Shown: positions 51,023 through 59,958, counted from the first letter of the stretch. The stretch: DNA of 61,960 nucleotides from Anaerovorax odorimutans (GCA_016841185.1 JAENZQ010000020.1:1-61960), one strand, 5' to 3'. The notes: generated from the sequence alone by a model not told the origin. Numbers and translations are program-made.

Positions 51023-51451
51023 ATGATACGTGAGACGCAAAACTATGATGCACTGGTGGAGTTATTTATTGAGAATGGACTTGAATTTTCAGAAGATGAG
51101 CCTGTGCAGGCTACGGACATTATAAAGTGCTGGGAAGCGGTAAAGGGAGATGAACTTATCGGAGGATGTGTTCTGGCGATGCGGCAGAAAAAATACATCA
51201 TAGACGGAATCGCCGTAAAACCTGAATTCAGAAAAGAAAATATCGGATCCGGACTGTTGAATCAAGCCATTGATTATCTCAAGAAGAAAAAGGCTTCAGA
51301 GTTGTATCTGGTGGCCAGAGCGCCGGGTTTTTTTAAGACTCAGGGATTTAAGTCCATAACCAGAGAGGATGCTCCGGAATTTTTTGAATGTTTTCGTTGT
51401 GATCAGTACCAAAAGACGTGCTTTCCGGAAGTTATGGTACTGAATATTTAA
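51023..51451 (+). CDS. GNAT acetyltransferase
   Basis: A 142-residue GNAT protein resembling the acetyltransferase domain of ArgA-like proteins: GGCVLAMRQKKYIIDGIAVKPEFRKENIGSGLLNQAIDYLK with the acetyl-CoA loop and YLVARAPGFFKTQGFK. AAAGGAG precedes ATG. Substrate unknown. Confidence 0.82.
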   Translation: MIRETQNYDALVELFIENGLEFSEDEPVQATDIIKCWEAVKGDELIGGCVLAMRQKKYIIDGIAVKPEFRKENIGSGLLNQAIDYLKKKKASELYLVARAPGFFKTQGFKSITREDAPEFFECFRCDQYQKTCFPEVMVLNI

Positions 51452-51729
51452 TCATAATTTTGTAGCTTTATAATTTAAAAGATAAAATACAATAACATTA
51501 GGGAATTTTGTCTGCTTTAATTATAAGACCTCTTTCTCCAAATTCGGTACTTTATACATGTTTATTCAAAAGAAGATTATATATTTAACTTTTTCAATAT
51601 TCAGAGCGAAAGCTCTTTTTCTTTTTAAAAATATAAATATTTTGCATAAAGTTATTGACATATACCCATAATAAATATATAATAAAATCAAACAAAAGGG
51701 TATATGCCCAAAACGAAAGGAGTGATAAA

Positions 51730-51972
51730 ATGCCAGGAAGAGATGGAACAGGTCCAATGGGTATAGGGCCATTGACAGGAAGAGGTATGGGATTTTGCCG
51801 CGTTTCAAGACCCATAGGTAGATTAGGACTGGGATTAGGCTTCAGGAGAGGTTTTGGAAATAATTTTTATGCGGGCACTTCCAACAGAAAACAAGCTCTT
51901 GAAGAGCAAAAAGAAATACTTAAAGATCAGCTTGATTGGATTAATCAGGAATTAGACCGAAATGAAGATTAA
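51730..51972 (+). CDS. DUF5320-family small protein
   Basis: An 80-residue protein with glycine-rich MPGRDGTGPMGIGPLTGRGMGFC and a C-terminal coiled coil (SNRKQALEEQKEILKDQLDWINQELD), as in DUF5320 proteins that commonly sit with DUF134 and iron-molybdenum-cofactor-like genes. ATG 51730 has AAAGGAGTG. The preceding spacer (51452-51729) is AT-rich and shows no other gene. Confidence 0.82.
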   Translation: MPGRDGTGPMGIGPLTGRGMGFCRVSRPIGRLGLGLGFRRGFGNNFYAGTSNRKQALEEQKEILKDQLDWINQELDRNED

Positions 51973-52078
51973 GATTTAAAATGAGGGTATTATGCCCTCG
52001 TTTTAACTTTCATCAAAGAAAATATTGAGTTTGCTGCATAAATGAAATATGATAATATACAAGAGAGGTGCTTGAAAA

Positions 52079-52429
52079 ATGGTAAGACCCAGAAAATCAA
52101 GAAAAGTATGCTGTTTGCCCCAAAACAACATTTATGGTCCTTTAAACACGTCCCAAGGATCAAATGAGTCCATTATAATGACAGTGGAAGAGTATGAAGC
52201 CATCAGGCTAATGGATATGGAGGGCCTGAACCAGGAAGAAAGTGCAGAGATGATGGGAGTTGCCCGTTCAACCATACAGCGGATATACGAACAAGCAAGA
52301 AAAAAAATGGCACAAAGTTTAGTAGAAGGTAAAGTAATGAGGATTGAAGGCGGCAATTTTGAGCTATGCAAATCAGAGCAGATATGCGGCAGCGGTTTTT
52401 GCCACAGGCACCGACACGGAAGAAAATGA
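52079..52429 (+). CDS. DUF134-family DNA-binding protein
   Basis: A 116-residue protein with the DUF134 opening MVRPRKSRKVC, and a sigma-region-4-like helix-turn-helix (MTVEEYEAIRLMDMEGLNQEESAEMMGVARSTIQRIYEQARKKMAQSLVEGK). The tail has Cys and His (CGSGFCHRHRHGRK), suited to metal binding. It follows DUF5320 by 106 bases and is likely its regulator. Confidence 0.87.
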   Translation: MVRPRKSRKVCCLPQNNIYGPLNTSQGSNESIIMTVEEYEAIRLMDMEGLNQEESAEMMGVARSTIQRIYEQARKKMAQSLVEGKVMRIEGGNFELCKSEQICGSGFCHRHRHGRK

Positions 52430-52483
52430 AGTGATAATAAGAAATATCATAACAGAATACCATAAGCAGTATTATAAAGTTAA

Positions 52484-52515
52484 CCGCTGGATGTTTAAAT
52501 TCAGCGGCATTTTTA
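52484..52515 (+). terminator. Probable terminator after DUF134
   Basis: CCGCTG (52484-52489) pairs with CAGCGG (52502-52507), followed by CATTTTTAATAATTTT. Confidence 0.55.
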
Positions 52516-52565
52516 ATAATTTTAAAGGAATTTATTTCAAATTTTGTAAAAATTATAAAAAACTA

Positions 52566-52594
52566 TTGAAAAGCACACAGAAAAATTGTAGAAT
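52566..52594 (+). promoter_or_regulatory. Promoter of the Tad operon
   Basis: TTGAAA (52566-52571), 17 bases, TAGAAT (52589-52594), 55 bases before the TTG start. Confidence 0.6.
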
Positions 52595-52648
52595 ATATAT
52601 GTAAAATATTGTAAAACAATTAAATAATTTACATTAAGGTGTGGTATA

Positions 52649-53704
52649 TTGGAAAAACTTCTTTTGGTTTTGTGCGATAGAGATACAAATTATTTAAACG
52701 CTTTAAGTGAATATATTGTAAATTATGAGCCAATGTTTAAAATAGCGGCTTTTTCGGATGACCGTCAATTAAATGCATATCTTAAAGAAAGAAAGAATTT
52801 TCATATTATATTAATAAGTGAAGATATTGCCGATACAGTTCAGGACAGCAGGCATATTTCCATCATACTTTCTGAAACCGGTCAATCGGAAGAAACAAAG
52901 GAAAACAACAGGTATAGAATTTGTAAGTATATGCCTGTCAGTAAAATCATTGAAGAGGTCAAATATATCTATGGAGAAGCATCGAGAGAAATTTTACCGG
53001 TATCTATAGGAAAAGGGGCAAGATTGATTAGCTTTTTTTCACCTTCAGGCGGAGCGGGAACATCCTCAATTGCTGTTGCAGTATCCAGATTTTTAAGCAT
53101 AAGAGATAAAAAAGTATTATATTTTAACCTGGAAAGTATCCCTTCAAGTGAAGCATTTTTCAACTGCAGTCCTGAAAAAGGAAAAAATCTTTCTGATTTT
53201 TTGTACTATCTCTTTATCAAAGAAGAACCCAATATGGCTTCTTTGATAAAACGCTTTATTTTTACGGATAAATGGCATGTGGATTGTTTTTATCCGCAAA
53301 GTAACTATAAGGATTTATTGCAGCTCAACCGTGAAGAAATCATTTATCTTTTAGAGATGCTTTCGGAAAAGACGGACTATGAATATATATGTATTGACTT
53401 TTCAAGCAGCATACTTGAAAAAGAGTTTATATTTTCGCTATGTTCAAAGAACTTTATGGTTATTTCAGATTCCGTTTCCAACTGGCTGAAATATAAAATT
53501 TATCATCAATCCAATACTGAGAGCAGCGCTTCAGTTGATTCCATCCTAATATTAAACCGATGTACGGATGAAGAAAAGGCTGGCCTTATAATAGCAAACG
53601 ACCCTGACAGCTTTAATGAAAAAGAAGGTTATTTACAGATTTCTTTAGAGGGAGAGTTTGGAAAAAGCGCAAAGAGGGTAGCGGATCATATCTTGTGTGG
53701 TTGA
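52649..53704 (+). CDS. tadZ: TadZ/CpaE-like ATPase
   Basis: The 351-residue protein has an N-terminal receiver-like domain without clear acidic pocket (VLCDRDTNYLNALSEYI) and a C-terminal MinD/ParA-like ATPase with deviant Walker A FSPSGGAGTSSIA and IDFSSS. These proteins position the Tad pilus machine. TTG start behind AAGGTG. First gene of the Tad operon. Confidence 0.85.
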   Translation: MEKLLLVLCDRDTNYLNALSEYIVNYEPMFKIAAFSDDRQLNAYLKERKNFHIILISEDIADTVQDSRHISIILSETGQSEETKENNRYRICKYMPVSKIIEEVKYIYGEASREILPVSIGKGARLISFFSPSGGAGTSSIAVAVSRFLSIRDKKVLYFNLESIPSSEAFFNCSPEKGKNLSDFLYYLFIKEEPNMASLIKRFIFTDKWHVDCFYPQSNYKDLLQLNREEIIYLLEMLSEKTDYEYICIDFSSSILEKEFIFSLCSKNFMVISDSVSNWLKYKIYHQSNTESSASVDSILILNRCTDEEKAGLIIANDPDSFNEKEGYLQISLEGEFGKSAKRVADHILCG

Positions 53705-53743
53705 GTGGTTGAGATGTTTAGTACAAATAAAAAGGGTGAGACT

Positions 53744-54970
53744 ATGAAAGATGTATTAACGAAGTCTTGTATTGAGAAAACAAGAAATGTGATTAAAATA
53801 TCTGATGAGAAGTATTCGGACGAGTCCGTAAAAGAAATGATCGAAGGCATCGTTTTAGAGATAACAAGAGCATCAGGCCTGAGTTACAAAGATAAAAAAG
53901 AAATCATAGATATTGTTTTTAATTCCACACGAAAGGACTTGGATATCCTGCAGCCTTATGCAGAAGATGAAGATGTAACTGAAATAATGGTGAATGGACC
54001 TGAGAATATTTTTATTGAGAAGAGTGGAAATATATACCGGATAAAGGATAAGTTTTCAGACAGGGAACAATTGGAGGAAGTAATCAGAAGAGTTGCCGCT
54101 AAGGTACACAGGGAGATTAATGATATGAATCCTATTGTAGATGTCAGATTGGAAGACGGCTCAAGGGTAAATGCCGTTTATAAGAATATCGCTTTAAACG
54201 GTCCTATTCTTACCATAAGAAAATTTCCTAAAAAAAGCATTAAAATGGAAGATTTGATACGTTTTCAGACCATAACCCCTGAAGCGGCTGAAATGCTTGA
54301 AAAAATGGTGAAAGGGAAATTTAACATATTTATATCCGGTGGAACCAGTTCAGGAAAAACCACTTTTTTAAATGCTCTTTCAGATTATATCCCTAAAGAA
54401 GAAAGAATCATCACCATTGAGGATTCGGCCGAATTAAAAATCGAAAATATTGAAAACCTGGTAACGATGGAAACGAAAAATGCCAATGTACAGGGAAAAG
54501 GAGAAGTCACGATAAGACAGCTTATTAAGACATCTTTAAGAATGAGACCGGACAGGATTATTGTAGGAGAGGTCCGAGGGGCGGAGGCCTTGGATATGCT
54601 TCAAGCCATGAATACAGGTCATGAAGGATCGCTTTCAACAGGTCATGCAAATTCGCCTGAAGGAATGGTCAGCAGATTGGAAGCCATGGTCCTTTCAGCC
54701 GCCGAATTGCCTTTAGATGCCATAAGGAAACAAATTGCTTCGGCTATTGATATCATTGTACATTTAGGACGTTTAAATGATAAAACCAGGCGAGTTTTGA
54801 AAATTACGGAGATAATCGGACTCAAAGACGGCGAAATCATCTTAAATCCCTTGTTTGAATATAAAAGAACAGATAAGGAAAAAGGTGGTTATGTGGAAAG
54901 TTTAGAAGCTACCGGAAATCATCTTTACAAGGCAGATAAGTTTCAGATAACGGGGATCCGGTGGGAATAG
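53744..54970 (+). CDS. tadA: TadA/CpaF pilus assembly ATPase
   Basis: The 408-residue secretion ATPase has Walker A SGGTSSGKTT, the Asp box IITIEDSAEL, Walker B DRIIVGEVRGAEALDMLQAMNTGHEGSLSTGHAN and an N-terminal domain (PYAEDEDVTEIMVNGPENIFIE). ATG 53744 has AAGGGTGAG. It powers polymerisation of Flp-type pili. Confidence 0.93.
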   Translation: MKDVLTKSCIEKTRNVIKISDEKYSDESVKEMIEGIVLEITRASGLSYKDKKEIIDIVFNSTRKDLDILQPYAEDEDVTEIMVNGPENIFIEKSGNIYRIKDKFSDREQLEEVIRRVAAKVHREINDMNPIVDVRLEDGSRVNAVYKNIALNGPILTIRKFPKKSIKMEDLIRFQTITPEAAEMLEKMVKGKFNIFISGGTSSGKTTFLNALSDYIPKEERIITIEDSAELKIENIENLVTMETKNANVQGKGEVTIRQLIKTSLRMRPDRIIVGEVRGAEALDMLQAMNTGHEGSLSTGHANSPEGMVSRLEAMVLSAAELPLDAIRKQIASAIDIIVHLGRLNDKTRRVLKITEIIGLKDGEIILNPLFEYKRTDKEKGGYVESLEATGNHLYKADKFQITGIRWE

Positions 54971-54979
54971 GTGAAGAAT

Positions 54980-55906
54980 ATGGCTGATATGAAACTACAG
55001 TGGGGTATATTCGCAATTTTTTTTGTGATAATAGCGGGTATCACATTCTATCTCATGTACGGCAGTAAGCTTGAGAAAGTAGAAAGCCGGGCCGTATCCG
55101 CAAGGGCTTTTATAAAGTTAAAGAAAAATTCCCAAAAGACACTTAGAGAAGAAAACGGGCTGCCGGAGCATTATGGGATTTATAAGTTGAATAAAAAAGA
55201 AAAAATAAAGATATTCATGCAAACTGCTGTTATTTTATTTTTTGCAGCTTATATCTTTTATCAGAACATTACGTTGTCCATATTGTTTTCAGGTTTATCT
55301 TTTTTTTCGGATAAGATATTTCAGGAGAGTATGAAAAGAAAGCGAAAATCGGATTTGAATGAGCAATTCAAGGATGCGCTCTATTCAATTTCTTCTTCCA
55401 TATCTGCAGGCAGGCAAATGCCTTATGCCATTAAAGATGCCATAATAAATCTGGAATTGTTATATTCGCAGGATGCATACATCTTAAAAGAATTCGAGTT
55501 TATGATGAAACGCTTTGAAGAGACCCATGAGAGCATGGAAGATATTTTTATGGATTTTGCTATAAGGACAGAAGTTGAAGATATTATCAATTTTACAGAT
55601 ATTTATGTAATTAGCAGGGCGACAGGAGGAGATCTTGAGGCGATTATTCGTAAAACTTCGGAGATGATTATTGAAAAGATAAATGTCAAAAGAGAAATAT
55701 ATACGATAATCGCTCAAAAAAAGTATGAAGCACGTATCCTGACAGCAATGCCTTTTGTTGTAATATTGTTTTTGACTCTGGTATCACCGGGATACCTGGA
55801 TGAAATGTATACGACAGTTTCGGGGAGAGTTATTATGACCATAGGTTTATTTGCCATTGGCCTGGCTTATAAATGGAGTTCAAGGATAACAGATATTGAG
55901 GTGTAG
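54980..55906 (+). CDS. tadB: TadB-like inner-membrane platform protein
   Basis: A 308-residue protein with a type II secretion F-like domain (FKDALYSISSSISAGRQMPYAIKDA...) between helices near 7-27, 75-110 and 255-300. Forms the pilus platform with TadC. ATG 54980 has TAGGTGA. Three bases before TadC. Confidence 0.85.
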   Translation: MADMKLQWGIFAIFFVIIAGITFYLMYGSKLEKVESRAVSARAFIKLKKNSQKTLREENGLPEHYGIYKLNKKEKIKIFMQTAVILFFAAYIFYQNITLSILFSGLSFFSDKIFQESMKRKRKSDLNEQFKDALYSISSSISAGRQMPYAIKDAIINLELLYSQDAYILKEFEFMMKRFEETHESMEDIFMDFAIRTEVEDIINFTDIYVISRATGGDLEAIIRKTSEMIIEKINVKREIYTIIAQKKYEARILTAMPFVVILFLTLVSPGYLDEMYTTVSGRVIMTIGLFAIGLAYKWSSRITDIEV

Positions 55907-55908
55907 CG

Positions 55909-57366
55909 ATGTTGATACCTTTCCTTTTATTAATCTTTATTCTTTTAACAGTGGTTTTTTTGTGCGGAAAGAAGAAATATGGCTTTTCAGAAAGCCGGAT
56001 ACCCGAAAAAATTGTGGAATTATTATATCCTGCATCCATGACATTAATTAAAATTTTCCCCGAAAGAGTATTTGGTTCAGAAAAACTTCTGAAGGATAAA
56101 TATCTTGAACTTTATGGCGAAAAGGATTATATCCCCAGGCTGGAATTGGACAAGATCCGGACAGCAGCTTATTTATATCTTATAATTGTTATTTTCTGCA
56201 CTCTCCTGATGATAGCGGCAATACAGGAACAATTCAGCAGCAGGGAAATTTCAGAAATAAAAAGGCCCTTATGGGAAGAAGGAGATAAGCTTTATGAAAT
56301 GCAGGCGCTTACGGATTATAAAAATAATGAATACCAGGAAAACAGGACCATCAGGGTAAGAAGAAAAATTCTTTCAGATGAGGAGATAGGACAAAGATTT
56401 AACAAAACAATAGAAAAATTCTATTTGAAAATATCAGGGGAGAATACCGATCTGCAACATGTGTACAAACCCCTGAACCTTTATTCAAAGGATGATTCAA
56501 CTTCTGTGACCGTCAAATGGATGTCGAGTAATCCCAATTTAGTAGATGAAAGAGGAAATGTACATTCAAATGATATAGAATCAGCTCAAAACGTCGTTTT
56601 GTATGCAGAGCTTAAACTTCAGGATAAGACAGAAATATTTCCGGTTGAAGTAACCATAGTTCCTTTTAAAACTCAGGCTGCTCCTCAGGAAATCATAAAA
56701 GCACGTCTTGACGACGTGGTGGAGTTGTTAAGTAAAGAAAATCAGGGTGAATACCTCCGGCTTCCGGAGGAATATGAGAATATATCTATCCAATGGCTTA
56801 CAAAAAGAACAAAATATGTACAGCCTTTGATTATGATTATGTTTTTAACATTGATCATACTTTTTTACGGAAGTCGCAGTAAGATCAATAAGCGCATAAA
56901 AATAAAGCGAATGCAAATCGAAAAAGATTTTCCTGAATTTATAATCAAATTGATTTTGCTAATAAATGCGGGGCTGATTGTTCAAAGTGCTCTGGAAAAA
57001 ATTGTTGAAGACTATCAAAAACACAACAGGGAAAATGTACGAAGACCTCTTTACGAGGAATTATCCACAGCAATAAAAAATGTTGAAGAAAGCGGCACAT
57101 CATTAATATATGAACTCAAGGCTTTTTCCAACAGATGCCGTGTAAAAGAAGTAATACGATTTGTTTCCATTGTAAATGATAACATTCATTTGGGGAGTAC
57201 ATTGTCAGAGAAGCTTCAATCGGAAGCGGATCTTGTCTGGAACAACCGGAAAAGCAGGGCAGAAGAAATGGGAAGACTTGCAGAAACGAAACTAACATTT
57301 CCACTAGTGATCCTTTTGATGGTACTGATTATCATCATCATAACACCAGTATTAATGGAAATGTAA
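55909..57366 (+). CDS. tadC: TadC-like platform protein with inserted Ig-like domain
   Basis: The 485-residue protein is longer than usual TadC (about 300). After the first helices (to about 105) there is an insert (about 150-250) that reads like a bacterial Ig-like fold (NLYSKDDSTSVTVKWMSSNPNLVDERGNVHSND, then YAELKLQDKTEIFPVEVTIVP), flanked by a helix near 305. The TadC secretion domain follows (DFPEFIIKLILLINAGLIVQSALEKI). The insert should lie on the outer face. End of intact Tad genes. Confidence 0.85.
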   Translation: MLIPFLLLIFILLTVVFLCGKKKYGFSESRIPEKIVELLYPASMTLIKIFPERVFGSEKLLKDKYLELYGEKDYIPRLELDKIRTAAYLYLIIVIFCTLLMIAAIQEQFSSREISEIKRPLWEEGDKLYEMQALTDYKNNEYQENRTIRVRRKILSDEEIGQRFNKTIEKFYLKISGENTDLQHVYKPLNLYSKDDSTSVTVKWMSSNPNLVDERGNVHSNDIESAQNVVLYAELKLQDKTEIFPVEVTIVPFKTQAAPQEIIKARLDDVVELLSKENQGEYLRLPEEYENISIQWLTKRTKYVQPLIMIMFLTLIILFYGSRSKINKRIKIKRMQIEKDFPEFIIKLILLINAGLIVQSALEKIVEDYQKHNRENVRRPLYEELSTAIKNVEESGTSLIYELKAFSNRCRVKEVIRFVSIVNDNIHLGSTLSEKLQSEADLVWNNRKSRAEEMGRLAETKLTFPLVILLMVLIIIIITPVLMEM

Positions 57367-57497
57367 GAAGGTAACAGAAGACAGGAGACAGGAAACGGAA
57401 AAATTAAGATTTGATTGAATGAGGATTTTATCTATCATCCGTTATCTGACTCTAAACCTTTAACTTCTAATTTAATCTATAAAGGGGGAAAGAACCG

Positions 57498-57650
57498 ATG
57501 ATTAAAAGAATAAAGGACCTATTAAAGAATCAAAAGGGGATGGAGATGGTCCAAGTATCTATTGAGACTTATTTTTCAACTTTTTCATTATCTTTTATCA
57601 CAAAATTATCAAACAGATTATCTATAGTTTCTACTGCTTTTATTTTATGA
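57498..57650 (+). pseudogene. Flp1-like pilin gene truncated by the integrative element
   Basis: The frame starts ATG at 57498 behind AAAGGGGG and reads MIKRIKDLLKNQKGMEMVQ, the prepilin-like leader with KGMEMVQ, then changes to SIETYFSTFSLSFITKLSN, which has none of the expected hydrophobic helix. The break falls near codon 19-20, close to the start of the integrase gene's 3' end. I infer that the element integrated here and that the rest of the pilin lies beyond its far end. Confidence 0.75.
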
Positions 57651-58732
57651 TCCATTTCTACATGAGTATATCTAAGTGTTGTTTCTAATTTAGAATGCCC
57701 GGCAAGTTCTTTAACAGTGGCTATATTTGCATTAGGTGCTTGTGCAAGTTTCGTAATATAAGTATGTCTCAATGAATGAAATGTTTTATAGGGCACTTCT
57801 GCTTTTACAGTAATATTATACCATTCTTTTTGAATTTGTGCTACTTGACATCTAAGCCCTGTAGGAGAAAGAAAAATATAATCGTTTTCTGACAATTTTC
57901 CTTTGCCTTGTTCTTTTTTTTCTTTAATGCATAATTTTTTGTGTTCAACGTATTCTTCTAATAAAAATTTGGGTAGCGGTATATGTCTGTAGCTCGCTTT
58001 GGTCTTAGGGTCGCCGTCTATAATCTGATATTCTATTGGCTCTCCTTGTCTAACTATTCTTTTTGTCTTTTGAGTTTTATATACATACAGAGGGTTTTTA
58101 AAGTCGGAATGTTTAAGTGCAAGCAGTTCCCCTTCTCTCATACCAGTTCCGAGTGCTAACAAAACTAAAAATCTAATCCTATTTCCTTTGGTTGCTTTTG
58201 TAATTTTTTGTACTTCGTCATTAGAATATACTTCAATCTCTTTAGGTTTTGGAGGCTTAGGGGTTTTCACTCTTAGGCAAGGATTTTTTATAATATATCC
58301 TTCATTATAAACATATTTAAAGAACATGCCAAGAATTTTCATAACAGATAAAATTTTGCTTGTGGGTATTTTTATTTCTACCATTTTATCTATTTCATTT
58401 TGCACATGAACTGTTTTTACATCAAACAACTTCATATTCATTAAATTTAAATCTTTTACTTGATTTCTGTATACGCCCTCGTATGTGGGATATGTGTTTT
58501 CTGCATACTGGTGGTTACTTGGCAAAACGTCATACACCCATACACTTATAGCCTGTCCAACAGTTGACTTATTATCGATTATTCCTAAGTTGGCTAATTT
58601 TTTGGCTTCATCTATTTTTTTTAAACAATCTTTTTCACAATCTCCGTAAAACATTTTTCTTTTGCCGTTGATTGTGGCATATTTTCTAAAATAAGGTACG
58701 CCATTAATAACGCAGTTCGTTTTCTTAGCCAT
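57569..58732 (-). CDS. int: Tyrosine recombinase/phage integrase
   Basis: A 387-residue integrase with an arm-binding N-terminus (PYFRKYATINGKRKMFYG), a SAM-like core-binding domain, and catalytic residues in GTGMREGELLALK (Arg), SLRHTYITKLA (His-x-x-Arg), and LAGHSKLETTLRYTHVEMD (His and nucleophilic Tyr). It ends inside the disrupted pilin, as expected next to an attachment site. Confidence 0.95.
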   Translation of the reverse strand: MAKKTNCVINGVPYFRKYATINGKRKMFYGDCEKDCLKKIDEAKKLANLGIIDNKSTVGQAISVWVYDVLPSNHQYAENTYPTYEGVYRNQVKDLNLMNMKLFDVKTVHVQNEIDKMVEIKIPTSKILSVMKILGMFFKYVYNEGYIIKNPCLRVKTPKPPKPKEIEVYSNDEVQKITKATKGNRIRFLVLLALGTGMREGELLALKHSDFKNPLYVYKTQKTKRIVRQGEPIEYQIIDGDPKTKASYRHIPLPKFLLEEYVEHKKLCIKEKKEQGKGKLSENDYIFLSPTGLRCQVAQIQKEWYNITVKAEVPYKTFHSLRHTYITKLAQAPNANIATVKELAGHSKLETTLRYTHVEMDHKIKAVETIDNLFDNFVIKDNEKVEK

Positions 58733-58931
58733 TCAAATTCTTCCTTTCGAGAAGTCTTTTAAATAATTCTTCCGGGCTTACATGAAACACTTTTGATAAT
58801 TTAATAATTTTATTGACTGTCAATCCGTCTATGTCACCTCTTTCAATCTTTGATATATAAACTTGACTTACTCCAATCCGTAATCCCAATTGCTTTTGAG
58901 TTAATCTCATGGCAATTCGAAGCTTTTTCAT
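58725..58931 (-). CDS. Cro/CI-type helix-turn-helix regulator
   Basis: A 68-residue protein (from ATG 58931) with MKKLRIAMRLTQKQLGLRIGVSQVYISKIERGDIDG, a complete helix-turn-helix. Overlaps the integrase start by 8 bases. The frame is open upstream; a GTG about 36 bases before is an alternative start with a weak GGAA site. Likely regulates integrase or the lysogeny switch. Confidence 0.75.
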   Translation of the reverse strand: MKKLRIAMRLTQKQLGLRIGVSQVYISKIERGDIDGLTVNKIIKLSKVFHVSPEELFKRLLERKNLNG

Positions 58932-59056
58932 ATTTTTATTATGTCGAATTTTGTCAAAACATTCCACAGGAAAAATATTCCATTGTCGAAAATATAACTG
59001 CCAGTTATAAAAAAGCTGATAAAATTTAATTATAATCTTCAAAGGGGGAAGATATA

Positions 59057-59146
59057 ATGAATTGGGTTTACCAGTATATTAAACTTTTAAATCATTTATC
59101 AAAAGAAGAACTGGAAGAACTATTCGACATTATTACTTCTTCATAG
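59057..59146 (+). CDS. 29-residue small protein
   Basis: ATG 59057 has a strong AAAGGGGGAAG site. The frame gives MNWVYQYIKLLNHLSKEELE and ends TSS (TAG 59144-59146), an amphipathic helix. It lies between two minus-strand repressors and overlaps the end of one by 14 bases in convergent orientation. No family recognised; could be a small regulator. Confidence 0.45.
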   Translation: MNWVYQYIKLLNHLSKEELEELFDIITSS

Positions 59147-59495
59147 TTTTTTGTACTTCAAGAGCGACTTTGAAAGTATTATACAAGCGTTCGCCCTCTT
59201 CATCTGTTAAATTCTCAAAATCTACTATATTATTCTCTTGAAGTTTTTTAAAAAATTTAATCAACTCTGGATTAGCTCCCTCAAAGGGGGCTTCTTCTTT
59301 TCCTGTTAAAAGATATGATTTTGACACGCCTAAAAATTCTGCTATTTTCGGTATGTACTCTGATGGTATGTCTGAACCTCTTGTTTTCCATTTGTTAATA
59401 GTGCTATCGCTTATTCCAATATAATCAGCCAATTCTTTTTGAGAGCCACGCTTGCCTCCTAATAGTTTAAATAATCTTTGATTAACAGTTTCCAT
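59133..59495 (-). CDS. Phage-type CI-like repressor
   Basis: A 120-residue protein with helix-turn-helix GSQKELADYIGISDSTINKWKTRGSDIPSEYIPKIAEFLGVSKSYLL and an acidic C-terminus without a protease domain. AGAGGTGTAAAAC precedes ATG. Most likely the lysogeny repressor that binds the palindrome at 59571-59588. Confidence 0.87.
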   Translation of the reverse strand: METVNQRLFKLLGGKRGSQKELADYIGISDSTINKWKTRGSDIPSEYIPKIAEFLGVSKSYLLTGKEEAPFEGANPELIKFFKKLQENNIVDFENLTDEEGERLYNTFKVALEVQKTMKK

Positions 59496-59517
59496 GTTTT
59501 ACACCTCTCTTAATATT

Positions 59518-59546
59518 AGTATGCAAAACAATATAAAAAAATTCAA
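59518..59546 (-). promoter_or_regulatory. Leftward repressor promoter
   Basis: Minus-strand TTGAAT (59541-59546), 17 bases, CATACT (59518-59523), just upstream of the repressor gene. Confidence 0.65.
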
Positions 59547-59564
59547 CAAATTTCAATTTAGTAC

Positions 59565-59593
59565 TTTACAAATGGACAATTGTCCATTATACT
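59565..59593 (+). promoter_or_regulatory. Rightward early promoter with operator filling the spacer
   Basis: TTTACA (59565-59570), 17-base spacer, TATACT (59588-59593). The spacer is AATGGACAATTGTCCAT, most of an 18-bp perfect palindrome (59571-59588). A repressor bound here would cover the whole promoter. Confidence 0.85.
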
Positions 59594-59652
59594 AAAACTA
59601 CAGACAAAGAATTTTGACAACAAAAAGCCGGAACCTCTTGAAAAGTAAAGGC

Positions 59653-59713
59653 TTGTAGATTTTTCAAATATTGTTTCGCTTAAATACCAAAATAATATAA
59701 CAAAAATCTACAA
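59653..59713. repeat. 12-bp inverted repeat in the early leader
   Basis: TTGTAGATTTTT (59653-59664) and AAAAATCTACAA (59702-59713) around 37 bases of AT-rich sequence. It may be a second operator region or an integrase/excisionase site. Confidence 0.55.
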
Positions 59714-59763
59714 TTGTCAACTATTAAGTCTGAATAATCCACAAATGAGGAAGGAGGAAGCAA

Positions 59764-59931
59764 ATGGAACTATTAACACTATACGAGGTATGCGACATTC
59801 TAAGGGTTAAAAGATGGACAATTTATAAGTTAGTTGAAAGTGGAAAACTAAAAGGCTACAAGATGGACAAAGAATACAGATTCAAAAAAGAAGATGTTAA
59901 TGCTTATATTGAAAGCACTCTTATCAAATAG
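59764..59931 (+). CDS. Excisionase/MerR-like small DNA-binding protein
   Basis: A 55-residue protein of the helix-turn-helix 17 type: LTLYEVCDILRVKRWTIYKL then GKLKGYKMDKEYRFKKEDVNAYI, the pattern of excisionases and recombination directionality factors. GAAGGAGG precedes ATG 59764. First gene of the rightward operon. Confidence 0.88.
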   Translation: MELLTLYEVCDILRVKRWTIYKLVESGKLKGYKMDKEYRFKKEDVNAYIESTLIK

Positions 59932-59958
59932 GAGGTACAAAAGAAAGGAGAGTAAAAC

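Noticed and set aside
51566-51808. Minus-strand frames opposite DUF5320
   Set aside because: They are shadows of the DUF5320 promoter and gene; no ribosome site.
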